In this document: one piece after another, positions 46,186 to 56,085 of the stretch
Numbering within the stretch: position 1 is the first letter of the stretch
Layout of the letters: each line of letters opens with the position of its first letter
DNA from: a virus
DNA: 64,000 bases
Virus record (IMG/VR): IMGVR_UViG_3300009034_000027
Location: 1 to 64,000 of that record
Strand: one strand, 5' to 3'
The notes under the pieces: generated by a model
What the model was told of the DNA's origin: nothing
What the model saw: the letters and a program-made list of their open reading frames with translations, nothing else
Database searches by the model: none
Position numbers and translations under genes: made by a program

Positions 46186-47501
46186 TGCCTGAAGAAATTG
46201 GAATACAATTCAAAGCAGTTGGTGCAGAAGCAGTCTCTGGCGCATTTACAGACCTTCAAAGTCAGATGCGCGAAAGCCAGAAAGCAACCGCAGGTCTTGG
46301 AGGCGGGTTCTTAGGAATTAAACCAAAGATGCTTGGGTTCTTGTCTAACATAGGGAATATTGCTACCGGCATAAGCTCTGTTATTGGGTTGGTTAAAGGT
46401 CTGGCAAGCGGAGTGGTCAGTTTGGGGAAAGGCATTGCCGGAACAGTGCTGCAACTTGCTTCTCTTGGCGGAGAATCAATCGGCGTCGCCAGTGCTTTTG
46501 AAGGTTTGACCAAACGTGCAGGTGAATCAGCAGACGTTATGCTGACCAAGATGAAAGCTGCTTTGAAAGGGACTGTTTCAGAGACTGAGATTATGAGGCA
46601 AGTCAACATCGGTCTTCAGCTTGGATTGCCGGGTACTGCGGATGAGATGTCCGAACTTGCAAATATGGCTATGGTCTTGGGACGTTCAGTAGGTCGTGGG
46701 CCTGTTGCTTCTCTTGGAGACCTTATGACTGGTATTGGGCGAACATCGAAACAAATCTTAGATAACCTTGGAATAATTGTGAATGCTTCAAAGGCTTATG
46801 AAGACTACGGTAAGAAAATTGGGAAATCTTCTGATGACCTTACCGAGATGGAAAAGAAACAGGCTTTCTATAATGCTGTGATGGAAAAAGGTAGAGGAGT
46901 AGTAGCTGCCTTGGGTGAACAACAAGTTACGTCTACTGAACAGATTGCTGGCGTCTCAGCAGCTTGGGAGAATTTGAAATCAAGAATTGGCGAAGTGATT
47001 GCAACCTCACCAGGCTTTGGAGCCATGATGGACGCTATTTCTAAGAAGATTCAAATGGTAATGGAGTGGGTTAATAAAAATCAGGTTGCTATTACTAACT
47101 TCTTTAATCAAGCTTTCGCCTTGGCATCAGATATTGCTTCGGTCTTGTTTAATGTTTTGATTCCGGCTATCAAGGCAGTAATGTGGATAGCCAAAGCGGC
47201 TATGGCAATACTGAGTCCATTGATAAGAGCAGTTGGTGCGATATTTGGAGGCTTTGCCGTTGGCCCAGCTGCTCCGCCAGTGACTCCACCTGCTGGGGGT
47301 GGAGGGGCTCAAATCTCGATTGCGCCTGAAGTTAATGTTGCTGTTAATCAGAGTGGGATAGCAACTCGCAGAGCCTTAGATACAGCTTTTGATGATGTCA
47401 AGCGGACTGTCTTTGACCAGCTTGATGAGACAGATAGAGAAGTCAAGAGACAAGCTGCGGTATTTGAAGTGGAAGCAAGAAATAAAATGTATCGAGTTTA
47501 G
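46185..47501 (+). CDS. tail tape measure protein (short)
   Basis: A 438-residue protein. It has Gly/Ala-rich amphipathic and hydrophobic helices (NIATGISSVIGLVKGLASGVVSLGKGIAG, LFNVLIPAIKAVMWIAKAAMAILSPLIRAVGAIFGGF), a central EQIAGVSAAWENLKSRIGEVIA segment typical of tape measures, a Pro/Gly linker and a terminal coiled coil. It follows the chaperone pair. At roughly 1.5 angstrom per residue it would set a tail of about 65 nm or less. Confidence 0.85.
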   Translation: MPEEIGIQFKAVGAEAVSGAFTDLQSQMRESQKATAGLGGGFLGIKPKMLGFLSNIGNIATGISSVIGLVKGLASGVVSLGKGIAGTVLQLASLGGESIGVASAFEGLTKRAGESADVMLTKMKAALKGTVSETEIMRQVNIGLQLGLPGTADEMSELANMAMVLGRSVGRGPVASLGDLMTGIGRTSKQILDNLGIIVNASKAYEDYGKKIGKSSDDLTEMEKKQAFYNAVMEKGRGVVAALGEQQVTSTEQIAGVSAAWENLKSRIGEVIATSPGFGAMMDAISKKIQMVMEWVNKNQVAITNFFNQAFALASDIASVLFNVLIPAIKAVMWIAKAAMAILSPLIRAVGAIFGGFAVGPAAPPVTPPAGGGGAQISIAPEVNVAVNQSGIATRRALDTAFDDVKRTVFDQLDETDREVKRQAAVFEVEARNKMYRV

Positions 47502-47515
47502 CAGGGGAGGTTAAA

Positions 47516-48970
47516 ATGGCAGTTCAATATGAACAAATCTTTGACCACGCTGCCCTTTTCATTAGTGCGAAAAGGCGGTTGAACTATCTTGCTGATATCA
47601 TGAGCAGAATCAGTGAAAAGTATTGGATTGAAAATGACGACTCTGACCAGACAAAAGATTGGCTGTTCAGAGGTTTGCGGAAGGGATGGAACACAGGGGC
47701 TAATGGGCAACTATGGGTTGAATTGACCGATACAGCTGGAACAAGAAAAGTTGAAATCTTCAAAGATTCTGCGAAAACTTTGAAGGTAGCTTCCGGGACG
47801 AAAGTTGGAGATGGAGTGCTTCCCTTTATTGAGGTAGGTGCATCTGGAATTTCAGGGACAGTATATGTAACTTATTCAGGAGATGATTTAGATATCCAAA
47901 TCACTGTTGATTTTTCTTGGCCGGTACTGGTTGATGCAATTCCCCTTACTATCTCTGGCCTCGGTGAAGTCTATGATGATGCATATTCTAACCTTCAAAC
48001 TGCGATACAAGGTGCGTTAGACGGGAGCGCAGGAGAATTGACATCTATTTGGTCTGCGCTGGAATCTGTCTTTGATGTCAATTTCTGGCTTGGGATAGTT
48101 GCTATCGAAATAGAGTCTGGCGAAGCTTCTGCTTGGTCTTATACCGAATCCAGGGCTTCGGATGGTGCGATAACTATTTCTGAAGCAGGAATTCTCCAAG
48201 ATTTCATTCAAGCAATGATTGATGATGCTCAAGATGTTCAAGAGAATACTGTAGCTTGTCCTGCTCCGACAGCAGGGGGTGATAATGTTGGCGATGTCAC
48301 TGTCACAACAAAAACCCCACGTTCTTGGGTGAGAAATGAGAAAATCAAAGTGAGATGCACCAAAACTTTGGATAGTGCACTTGAACGCTTTGAAGTTATC
48401 GGGTCTATTTCTGGTGCGGCTCAAAATAGTTTGACTCTCAACGCAATCTTCCGCTCTCATGACCTTGCAATGGAGATTCAATTGGATAGAAAGAATACTT
48501 ATGACGGCTCATATTTGAGTAATATCGTGTTGCTGGGAGAGAAAAGTGCATACGTCTCAAGTGAGGGCAAGCTCTATACTAAGATAACTAATCCAAGCGG
48601 GTCAACATATCTGTTGGAAATATTTAGCAACTCTGCCAGGACTGAAGCGTACAAGGTAGCAGAAGGTCAAAGAGATGGAGCAGGGACTATTGTAGCAACA
48701 CAATATGGTGGTTCAGGCCTGACTGTAACAGCAACCTTGAGCGTGGGGACTGAAGAAAAGATAATTGATTTGCATGTCTGTCATGTGAATGATATATGGT
48801 ACTTTGAGCCAACCAATAATGAGAAAGGTCTTTGGCTTACCATGATTGCTCGGATGTATCCAGGAGCTGAATTGCCTAACAGCAGTTCACCGAGTATTGA
48901 AGATGGTTTGGCTGGTATGCCGGTTGATGAGTTGCTTCAATTAGGCGATGCTTGGGAAGGTCTTGAATAA
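47516..48970 (+). CDS. tail structural protein with repeat domains
   Basis: The 484-residue protein follows the tape measure, where distal tail proteins lie. Residues of about 47-132 carry a clear copy of the repeat domain. A more diverged copy (YVSSEGKLYTKITNPSGSTYLLEIFSNSARTEAYKVAEGQ) lies near residues 340-420. The rest is beta-rich and unassigned. SD GGGGAGG precedes the ATG. Confidence 0.68.
   Translation: MAVQYEQIFDHAALFISAKRRLNYLADIMSRISEKYWIENDDSDQTKDWLFRGLRKGWNTGANGQLWVELTDTAGTRKVEIFKDSAKTLKVASGTKVGDGVLPFIEVGASGISGTVYVTYSGDDLDIQITVDFSWPVLVDAIPLTISGLGEVYDDAYSNLQTAIQGALDGSAGELTSIWSALESVFDVNFWLGIVAIEIESGEASAWSYTESRASDGAITISEAGILQDFIQAMIDDAQDVQENTVACPAPTAGGDNVGDVTVTTKTPRSWVRNEKIKVRCTKTLDSALERFEVIGSISGAAQNSLTLNAIFRSHDLAMEIQLDRKNTYDGSYLSNIVLLGEKSAYVSSEGKLYTKITNPSGSTYLLEIFSNSARTEAYKVAEGQRDGAGTIVATQYGGSGLTVTATLSVGTEEKIIDLHVCHVNDIWYFEPTNNEKGLWLTMIARMYPGAELPNSSSPSIEDGLAGMPVDELLQLGDAWEGLE
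47655..47912 (+). repeat. structural repeat domain, copy 4
   Basis: Copy within the post-tape-measure gene (LWVELTDTAGTRKVEIFKDSAKTLKVASG ... ISGTVYVTYSGDD). Its first part differs from the other copies. From 47732 it shares 53 consecutive identical bases with copy 3. Confidence 0.82.
48530..48780 (+). repeat. structural repeat domain, diverged copy 5
   Basis: A more distant copy in the same gene, with the aligned pattern KLYTKIT...LLEIFSNSART...YKVAEGQRDGAGTI...GGSGLTVTATL. Only the protein pattern, not the DNA, is obviously similar to copies 1-4. Confidence 0.55.
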
Positions 48971-50157
48971 TGGCTGACAAGATAGAGATTGGCCCGGAGG
49001 GTGACCCAAAAGTTGTCTTTGGGGTTGATACAGCTCACAGGCCTAATCCTTTCACGAGCCCAGGCAGGGATTATTCGTATGATGGGGCAGGCAAACTTAT
49101 CACAATTCGTGACCGTGTTAGCTTGACTTGTATCTTCATTTATGAGCCAAGTGAGATTTGGGATAAGTTTGCTGAAATCAAGACTGAACTTGAACATGGA
49201 ACCATGGATTTCCGATACTATCGTGATAGTATAATAGTTTTGAATTTGAAAACTTCTGAACATGTAGGTTCCCCAAGATACGAGAACATTACGCCATCAG
49301 GCACGCCAGGTGAACTTGCTAATCATGTCAAATTCACGATGGATGTCATCTCTGAAAAAGGAAGTTTCTGGGGCAATTGGATTCTTGATGTTGATAGAAC
49401 TGTTGAAGTTGAATCTTCTGCAGAAGAAGAAGGCGGGAATGTTGAGAGACGCACAATCACTGTGCGAGGGGAGATGACTCCAAGCTTGGCTATTATTGAA
49501 AGTTTCATTGGCCAAGCAGATATTGATAAACTGGAAACAGTCAAATATTCTTATCAGCCAGACAAGAATGTTTGGTCGGCAACTTCTACCATCAAACAAA
49601 AGTCAAATACAGGAATTGAAGCATTCCATGAGAGTATTTCGGTAACTGGCGGAGGTCAAGAGCTTAGTTTCTTCCAAAGGACTGGTTCTCGATTGCCTTT
49701 GAAGATTGTAGGCAAGATGAGAGAGTTCATAATAGTCATCACAGGCGAAGTTCGTGGGCCAGATATTTCCAAGCTTCGTATCCCTGCCAGAACCGCAGCT
49801 GGTTTAACTCCGAAGCAGAGAGGTGTGAAAGGGAAGAGTGAAAAAACAAGGACTGGGAAAGTTCAAAGACTACTGGGAAAATCTGGTGCGACTGAATTTT
49901 CGATTGGTATTGTAGAATCAAATCCAGATGGAAGTCCTAAGACTTTTTCTTTGAAGTATACTGAGATATATAAGAGAGCTGTTGAGGAAGATAAAATTCA
50001 GAGATTGATTCAAACTGATTATCAATTGCGAACCGTTGCAGACATTCTCGCTGGTCAAGCAGTGATTCCGACAGTTCAAATTGGCTTCTTAGAAGGGGCA
50101 AATTGGAGTTGGAGTTGGATAGAATCTGCTGAGGGTGGTGGAATTCCGCCTTGGTAA
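48970..50157 (+). CDS. distal tail/baseplate protein
   Basis: A 395-residue beta-rich protein starting at an ATG overlapping the previous stop. Segments such as YDGAGKLITIRDRVSLTCIFIYEPSEIWDKFAEIKTEL and RLPLKIVGKMREFIIVITGEVRGPDISKLRIPA look like tail-tip or hub proteins. No specific family can be named; the role is inferred from position after the tape measure. Confidence 0.65.
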   Translation: MADKIEIGPEGDPKVVFGVDTAHRPNPFTSPGRDYSYDGAGKLITIRDRVSLTCIFIYEPSEIWDKFAEIKTELEHGTMDFRYYRDSIIVLNLKTSEHVGSPRYENITPSGTPGELANHVKFTMDVISEKGSFWGNWILDVDRTVEVESSAEEEGGNVERRTITVRGEMTPSLAIIESFIGQADIDKLETVKYSYQPDKNVWSATSTIKQKSNTGIEAFHESISVTGGGQELSFFQRTGSRLPLKIVGKMREFIIVITGEVRGPDISKLRIPARTAAGLTPKQRGVKGKSEKTRTGKVQRLLGKSGATEFSIGIVESNPDGSPKTFSLKYTEIYKRAVEEDKIQRLIQTDYQLRTVADILAGQAVIPTVQIGFLEGANWSWSWIESAEGGGIPPW

Positions 50158-50201
50158 CTTGTCAGAAGGAAGTTAGCTGTTAATTTTGTTGAGTGCTAAT
50201 T

Positions 50202-52475
50202 ATGTCAAGAGAGCGTGTTTACTCATTGCCAGAGACTCACGGCCAATTGGCCCGATTCTACAAGGATGGGATTTTGCCTCCTTCAGGCGCTCAGCCAGTA
50301 CCGCAACGCGATGATATAGAAATTCTTTTCAAACCTTCTGAATCGGCCTCAAGCTTTCTTGGTTTTCCTTGCTCTTCAGTATCTTTCTCAAGGTCACTTG
50401 GTTTACAACCTGACCGTGGTTCAATAACCATAGCCAAATCGGATTTGGGATTGATAGTGATAAGACCGCCTGATACTGATGTTGACGCTGCCGCACGTCT
50501 GGCGCTTGGGATTGTACAAACAGCTTTGGGCGAAGCCGAAGAGCCAAGAGAAGTAGCTGAATTGGTTGGCATCGTAGGCCAGCCGCCTCAGGGTCTTGAG
50601 ATAGCTGGAAGCTTGAGGATGTATGCGCCCCATGGACAGATAATTCTTGGGCCAATCTACTTAGATAAGACAGGAATCAGAGAAACTCAAGTTTCTGAAG
50701 ACCGTGAGGGTAAGCCAGCGCCATTTGGGAGCCCAGTGGGAGCCGGAGCAGTCCCGCCAAAATCAGTAGAGTCAATAGTTACCGTATCTATTGCTGATGA
50801 GAGAATTTGGTGGGAGCGTCGTGGAGTGGTTTCTGGCAGATATAACATAGAGTCAAATATTAGGGGTGTTTCTGTGATGGTTGGCCCCCAAAGATTTGAA
50901 ACCAAAACTCTGAAAGGGCTATCTCTTTTCAGCTTAGCAGACTTGCTTCAGATTTGTGTTGCGAATCTGCCGCCAAGAGAGTTTACTTACAAAGGTGAAA
51001 AGATTGATGCACCTGTAGCAAGAAAGATTGTTTATTACCATCCAACTTTGGATACAGAGTTTCCTCTCAATGTTGAATGGAAAGGGATTCTTGCAGCAAA
51101 TGCTCTGCGTAAACTTCTTTCTGATTATAAACTTCATCTTAATCTTCGTTATGATGGGGATGTAGATATATTCTTTGAAGACTGGCCTGGCCAGTATGAC
51201 CCACAAGAAAAACTTGCTGATTTGCTTGGTGATATTAAAGAAGGTTCAGTATATTCTTTCAAGCCACCTTCAGCAATAGTAGTAGGCCGCCCAAAAATTA
51301 GAGAACAGACTATCCGCTATTGGATACCTGTGACTGTGTCTGATGGGACAATATCTGGCTATCCTGAAGGTGCGATAGTTCCACTGTCTACAGCTATTTA
51401 TAGATGGGGCTACACTAATGAAAAACTGCGTAAGTCTCTCCTCACTTGGTTTGATGGGAAAGACTCAAAGGCATTTGCTGATTTGTCGGGCACTAATAAA
51501 GAAAAGCGCAAAAAAATATTGAAGGAAACAGCCTACCAATGGTTCCAAGCTGTCTATTGGAGGGATTATGTTCCTATTCTTGAGAAAAGAGTGAAATTGG
51601 TTGGAGGGGAAATCCAAGAAGCTCCTTGTGAAGTAAAAGCCTCATGGTTTGAACCAAAGAAAAAGAAAGACCCGCTGCAAGGCGGCTGGAGAAATATGTT
51701 TTACAGGGACGCCAAAGATTATTTGAGCGAGGTTGATAATGAACTGCTCATCCTGAAATTCAAACAGCCCATGGGTTGTATTGCTGTAACCAGAGCGAAA
51801 GATGCAGATGTCTTGTCTGCTGCTAAGACTACTCAACAAAATCTCAATATTGCTTTGGCGAATTGGATGGCTTTGGTTCTTGGTCAAGCGCCTGTTGGGA
51901 CAGCACTTCATCGGGTCAGAGCGCAGTCAGAAGCATTACTTGAAGATTTTTCAATCACTAATTTACACGTCTGTGATTTTTATGCTCCTGCTATTGAATA
52001 CAAATTTATGTTTGTCCAGAACGATAATTTCGAAGCAACAATAAACGGTGAGATAGCGGATGAGTTACTTAGCGGGCGAGATGTTGCTCCAAACCCACTT
52101 GACGGCATCTTCCAGTCTGACCGTTTCATTTATTACATCGGTGAAGGAATTCCAGAAGTGATTGAATCTGATATTCAAGTTTATTATGCTGAGGAATGGA
52201 ACAACGAGCAAGCATGTCTTGACGAGGCATTACAATTGGTCTACAAGAGATTTTCTGTCAAGTCGGTGAGAGAGATGAAGGATGTAGTGATTGCTGGCTT
52301 CCAAGTAATCCCAAACTCTGGAAAGGTTACTCAAGTTGCTTGGGAATCAGATGGAGAGATGGCGAGCACGAAAGTTAAGTACGGTGATTTCATTCGAGGC
52401 ATTGATTTTCGTGCTGGGATTGATTGGAGAGAAAAAAGACCGATAGTAGTTGAGACCCGTGCGAGGGTTGACTGA
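50202..52475 (+). CDS. large baseplate/tail-tip structural protein
   Basis: The 757-residue protein is one of the largest tail proteins here. It has mixed beta-rich parts (ESIVTVSIADERIWWERRGVVSGRYNIESN) and a C-terminal end (GKVTQVAWESDGEMASTKVKYGDFIRGIDFRAGIDWREKRP). A central-hub or tail-associated role is likely from position. ATG at 50202 is preferred over the in-frame GTG at 50193; neither has a strong SD. Confidence 0.65.
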   Translation: MSRERVYSLPETHGQLARFYKDGILPPSGAQPVPQRDDIEILFKPSESASSFLGFPCSSVSFSRSLGLQPDRGSITIAKSDLGLIVIRPPDTDVDAAARLALGIVQTALGEAEEPREVAELVGIVGQPPQGLEIAGSLRMYAPHGQIILGPIYLDKTGIRETQVSEDREGKPAPFGSPVGAGAVPPKSVESIVTVSIADERIWWERRGVVSGRYNIESNIRGVSVMVGPQRFETKTLKGLSLFSLADLLQICVANLPPREFTYKGEKIDAPVARKIVYYHPTLDTEFPLNVEWKGILAANALRKLLSDYKLHLNLRYDGDVDIFFEDWPGQYDPQEKLADLLGDIKEGSVYSFKPPSAIVVGRPKIREQTIRYWIPVTVSDGTISGYPEGAIVPLSTAIYRWGYTNEKLRKSLLTWFDGKDSKAFADLSGTNKEKRKKILKETAYQWFQAVYWRDYVPILEKRVKLVGGEIQEAPCEVKASWFEPKKKKDPLQGGWRNMFYRDAKDYLSEVDNELLILKFKQPMGCIAVTRAKDADVLSAAKTTQQNLNIALANWMALVLGQAPVGTALHRVRAQSEALLEDFSITNLHVCDFYAPAIEYKFMFVQNDNFEATINGEIADELLSGRDVAPNPLDGIFQSDRFIYYIGEGIPEVIESDIQVYYAEEWNNEQACLDEALQLVYKRFSVKSVREMKDVVIAGFQVIPNSGKVTQVAWESDGEMASTKVKYGDFIRGIDFRAGIDWREKRPIVVETRARVD

Positions 52476-52476
52476 T

Positions 52477-53631
52477 ATGGCCGAAACAAAAGCGCAAGAA
52501 CAAAACTTCATCTCCTCAGGAATCATAGTCATTCGAGATATTTCTTATGATGTCCATCCTGATTTTCCAGGAGCAATAGGACAAGGCGGAGACACTGGTT
52601 TTCAAAGCCTGCGAGTTGCTTTCGTAGATGAATATGACGAAGAAGCAGGATTGCTAAACTACTCTATCAATTTTGAAGATGAAATTGAAGAGCTTATGAT
52701 TCTTGAGCCGCGTAATTGGCAGCCCAGAGTTCACAACGAAAAACGACCAAGAGGTGAAGAGACGGCTGGCGAATTTCATCCTGATGATAGAGTTGGGGCA
52801 ATCAGGATTGTGATTGACGAGAAGCATACAACCAAGACAAAATGGAACAGAAGCACTCGCTACATTCGAGAGTCTGATTTTTACATGGGCGATGCTCACG
52901 ACATGCTACGAGTGCGTGGAGTCCCAGATACGGTTTCTGGAGAGAGCCCATCCAAGGAAGGTCAAAGTGATACTGGCCCGACAACACCGACTCCAGTGCC
53001 GGGAGCTGGTGGTCCAGCAACTTCTCTCCCTGATGCTGACCGTGGGCCGCGAACCGTCCTTGATGGTGGCCCAGACAAACATAACAAGCAGATGAGGTTG
53101 ATGTGGTTAGTTGATAATAAATTCTATGAGCCGGCAATTGAAGGCGGTTGGATTACCACTGGCGGGCGGTTCACGAGCGAGAGGGAAGATGCTAAGAGAG
53201 ACCATGAGCAGGTTTCACCACCTGGTTACGTTGCTCAAATTGGTGACATTGTTGTATTGACTCCAGATGATGTTTCGGGAGTCACAGTTGACAATGATTT
53301 GATTACCTATTCCAATATTAGGCACGATGCTCATTTCCATATGGTGCCAGCTGCTGATGGAAGACTTCATCTTACATTAACTCCGCCCGGATTGGAGCCG
53401 GATGGATTTCTCGTTATTGGTGAAATAGTTCATGACCCCAAGAAAGCGAATATCAACACTAAGCTGGGACGAGAATCAGGGCAATGGCGTCCGCAGATTC
53501 CTGTGCCGTTTTGGAAGCCCGAAGTCTACCTGACGAAGTACCCAGGCATTGACATGCCTTCGTTTGCTTACATTCCTGGGACTTCGGCGATGGCAGCTGT
53601 CTTTGAACCAGGGCCGGAAATACCGCCATAA
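52477..53631 (+). CDS. baseplate/tail protein with proline-threonine linker
   Basis: A 384-residue protein: a beta-rich N-terminal domain, a Pro/Thr/Gly linker at about residues 165-200 (TGPTTPTPVPGAGGPATS), and a C-terminal domain with RHDAHFHMVPAADGRLHLTLTPPGLEPDGFLVIGEIVHDP. The linker suggests two flexible modules in the tail tip. GAGGG precedes the ATG at 52477. Confidence 0.65.
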   Translation: MAETKAQEQNFISSGIIVIRDISYDVHPDFPGAIGQGGDTGFQSLRVAFVDEYDEEAGLLNYSINFEDEIEELMILEPRNWQPRVHNEKRPRGEETAGEFHPDDRVGAIRIVIDEKHTTKTKWNRSTRYIRESDFYMGDAHDMLRVRGVPDTVSGESPSKEGQSDTGPTTPTPVPGAGGPATSLPDADRGPRTVLDGGPDKHNKQMRLMWLVDNKFYEPAIEGGWITTGGRFTSEREDAKRDHEQVSPPGYVAQIGDIVVLTPDDVSGVTVDNDLITYSNIRHDAHFHMVPAADGRLHLTLTPPGLEPDGFLVIGEIVHDPKKANINTKLGRESGQWRPQIPVPFWKPEVYLTKYPGIDMPSFAYIPGTSAMAAVFEPGPEIPP

Positions 53632-53641
53632 GGAGTTTGAT

Positions 53642-54049
53642 ATGGCTTTGCCTCTACAGGGTTGGGGAGGAATGATAGAGATACCAGAAGTTCCGCCGGG
53701 AAAGAATCTCGGATTGGAGATAAGGTATTCTGCCGACAACCCAGGTGCGGCGGCAACAGCGGCATTCACCGCAACATATAGGATGATTACCGAAGGCGAG
53801 GATATGGGTGCGGGTGGGCAAGTCGAATACGGACTTTACGAGGTGCCCATCCCTGCGAGCGCGGCCAAGGAGGATTTGCTTATCTTCCGCCAGACAACAG
53901 TCAGAAACAGCAAGTTGGCGGCGGGTGACCAGATACATCTCGAAGGGTTCTATAGAGACAGAGAGAACCCGAAAGACACTTTTTTTGATAACGTTTACGT
54001 TTGCGGATTCATGTTCTACTGGACGAGCGAACCGTTTCCAGAGGTATAG
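53642..54049 (+). CDS. small tail-associated beta-rich protein
   Basis: A 135-residue beta-rich protein. Its end (GDQIHLEGFYRDRENPKDTFFDNVYVCGFMF) is similar in pattern to GDIILIEDLYRDFEHPEDTGDDVWITSF in the gene at 54961, so the two share a paralogous domain. AAGGAG precedes the ATG at 53642. Codon use is noticeably more GC-rich than in the following fibre genes. Confidence 0.65.
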   Translation: MALPLQGWGGMIEIPEVPPGKNLGLEIRYSADNPGAAATAAFTATYRMITEGEDMGAGGQVEYGLYEVPIPASAAKEDLLIFRQTTVRNSKLAAGDQIHLEGFYRDRENPKDTFFDNVYVCGFMFYWTSEPFPEV

Positions 54050-54964
54050 ATGGCTGGAATAACAGAGACAAAACAGCTGACTATTGGATTGCCGTTCATT
54101 TTCCACAACGCATTCGTAGACCATGAGTTGGACGGTTCGCATAGATTCCCTGACACAAGCTCCGACCCAATACTTGCAGGCGAGTTCCAAAGAGTCAAGG
54201 ACAGGCTCAAGTTTCACGACGGCACGATAGTTCAAATACTTGCCTGGCTCAAGGATTTCACGGGTTCCATCAATGGATTGAAACTTAGTTACATAAATGC
54301 GAACACGGTGCGAATTTCGCTTGGCATCTGTCTTGATGATACTGCTCTTGGTGTTGCCGTAAGTCCAGAAGTTATCAAATCAACTGCAAATATAGACGTG
54401 AATATTACCGTGAGCGGAGTTAATGGCCTTGACACAGGCTCTGAAGCAGCAAGCACGTGGTACTATGTCTGGATTATCCGCAACCCCACTACGGAAACTG
54501 TTGCAGGCTTGCTTTCACTAAGTTCTACCAGTCCTACAATGCCAGCAGGTTATACGAAGAAACGACGGATTGGTTGCGTTCGGAATGATGCAGGCAGTGA
54601 CTTCCTGGAATTCATTCAGTTTGGCAGAGGGACGGAAAGATATTACGAATACAGAGAAGAGATTGACTCAACTTTGCGAGTTCTTTCTGGCGGAACTGCA
54701 GCTACTTGGACAGATGTGGATTGTAGCTCGCTTGTTCCGCCTTGTTCTGTTTGGCCTTTGTTTTCTGCGCAGAACGATGTTCCTGCTTTTGGTACAGCTG
54801 GACAATTTCGTACAAAGGGACAAACAGTTACTATGAGAGTTGTTACAACGAGTGATGGCAGAGTGTTCTATCTGGAAACAGATGCGAACCAGGTTATCCA
54901 ATATCAAAGAATCAGTGCAGCATCTATCAATATTAGCATCATTGGTTTCAGAGAAGAGCTATGA
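54050..54964 (+). CDS. tail fibre-like protein
   Basis: A 304-residue protein with GLDTGSEAASTWYYVWIIRNPTT, then PAGYTKKRRIGCVRNDAGSDFLEF, a pattern shared by many phage tail fibre and receptor-binding proteins. The start overlaps the preceding stop closely and AGAGG lies upstream. It ends four bases inside the next fibre-region gene (ATGA). Confidence 0.75.
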   Translation: MAGITETKQLTIGLPFIFHNAFVDHELDGSHRFPDTSSDPILAGEFQRVKDRLKFHDGTIVQILAWLKDFTGSINGLKLSYINANTVRISLGICLDDTALGVAVSPEVIKSTANIDVNITVSGVNGLDTGSEAASTWYYVWIIRNPTTETVAGLLSLSSTSPTMPAGYTKKRRIGCVRNDAGSDFLEFIQFGRGTERYYEYREEIDSTLRVLSGGTAATWTDVDCSSLVPPCSVWPLFSAQNDVPAFGTAGQFRTKGQTVTMRVVTTSDGRVFYLETDANQVIQYQRISAASINISIIGFREEL

Positions 54965-56085
54965 TAACAAGAAAAGTAGTCGTTGAGACAACTTCCGGGA
55001 AAGTGCTCAGGCATGGTTATGCGGATTTTGTGAATGACCATTCTTTTGATGCTGAGATAGAGCAGATTATTGAATCTGGTTTTGTCTTTAATCCAGATAT
55101 AGATAGATGGAATTGGTTTTGGACTGGTTCAACTTTCATTGCTCAAGGTCAACGAATCTACATAGATGACGCCAAACCTTTCTTTGCTTTGTATATACAC
55201 AGGATTTACACGACACCAAAAGTTAAGAAAGTCCCAAATACAAATGTAAGAGCAAGAGAATTCAAAGGAGATAGGTCTGAAGGATTTGAAGCAGAAATTG
55301 TTTTGGTAAATGATGTAGGCTATCAGCGAGAAGTTGCAATAATCATAAAGTATGCGTTCGAGCATAGTATGACTGCCAAAGCTGCTTTTTTCAGAATGAA
55401 TCATTGCATCATTCATCCAGGAGATGACTTTGCAAATTGCCCACCATCCCCAAGAAATACAGGTGCTTTGCTCACCGACATTGCTCGTGCTGAAGAAAAT
55501 CCTGATGATTATACATTACTTGAAAACTCGCAGCTTGTTTTCCCTGGAATCTTCTTGGAGCCTGGTGATATAATTCTCATAGAAGATTTATACAGAGACT
55601 TCGAACATCCAGAGGATACAGGCGATGATGTTTGGATTACGAGTTTTGATGCTGTAACAAGAACACAAACAGTGGAGGATGAAGACATGTATATGTGTGA
55701 AGGTGAAAAGAGTTCTGGTTCAATATCGCAAGGTAACTCTGAGACAGTGGTGGTAGATATGGATGTAGTTGCTCCTGGTGTATTCTCCAAGAAGGGTCTG
55801 CTGGAAATGATTAAGGTGGTAGCAACTGGAGGAGTAGCAGGAACCTCAACAAGTTTTACGGTTGAAGTCTTTGAGGACGCTGGTGAGACAAAGTTAATCT
55901 GCAAATCAACTGCACATGATTCAACCGCTGCCCCTTGGTATGGGAAATATGAATGTTGTGCAGGGATTCCATTCAAGAATGCGGATTCTCCTCAGTTAGC
56001 AAAGCTTTATGTTAAGATAACAAATATAGCAGACCCTGGAAGTACAACATTTGATGTTTGTCTAAGAGGGAAGGAGCTGAAATAA
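54961..56085 (+). CDS. tail fibre/baseplate protein with duplicated domain
   Basis: A 374-residue protein. The middle part (HPGDDFANCPPSP ... LEPGDIILIEDLYRDFEHPEDTGDDVWITSF) is paralogous to the small protein at 53642. The C-terminal part (SISQGNSETVVVDMDVVAPG ... KLYVKITNIADPGSTTFDVCLRG) is a separate beta-sandwich-like domain. It starts in an ATGA overlap and ends in a TAATG overlap with the first tailspike gene. Confidence 0.65.
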   Translation: MITRKVVVETTSGKVLRHGYADFVNDHSFDAEIEQIIESGFVFNPDIDRWNWFWTGSTFIAQGQRIYIDDAKPFFALYIHRIYTTPKVKKVPNTNVRAREFKGDRSEGFEAEIVLVNDVGYQREVAIIIKYAFEHSMTAKAAFFRMNHCIIHPGDDFANCPPSPRNTGALLTDIARAEENPDDYTLLENSQLVFPGIFLEPGDIILIEDLYRDFEHPEDTGDDVWITSFDAVTRTQTVEDEDMYMCEGEKSSGSISQGNSETVVVDMDVVAPGVFSKKGLLEMIKVVATGGVAGTSTSFTVEVFEDAGETKLICKSTAHDSTAAPWYGKYECCAGIPFKNADSPQLAKLYVKITNIADPGSTTFDVCLRGKELK

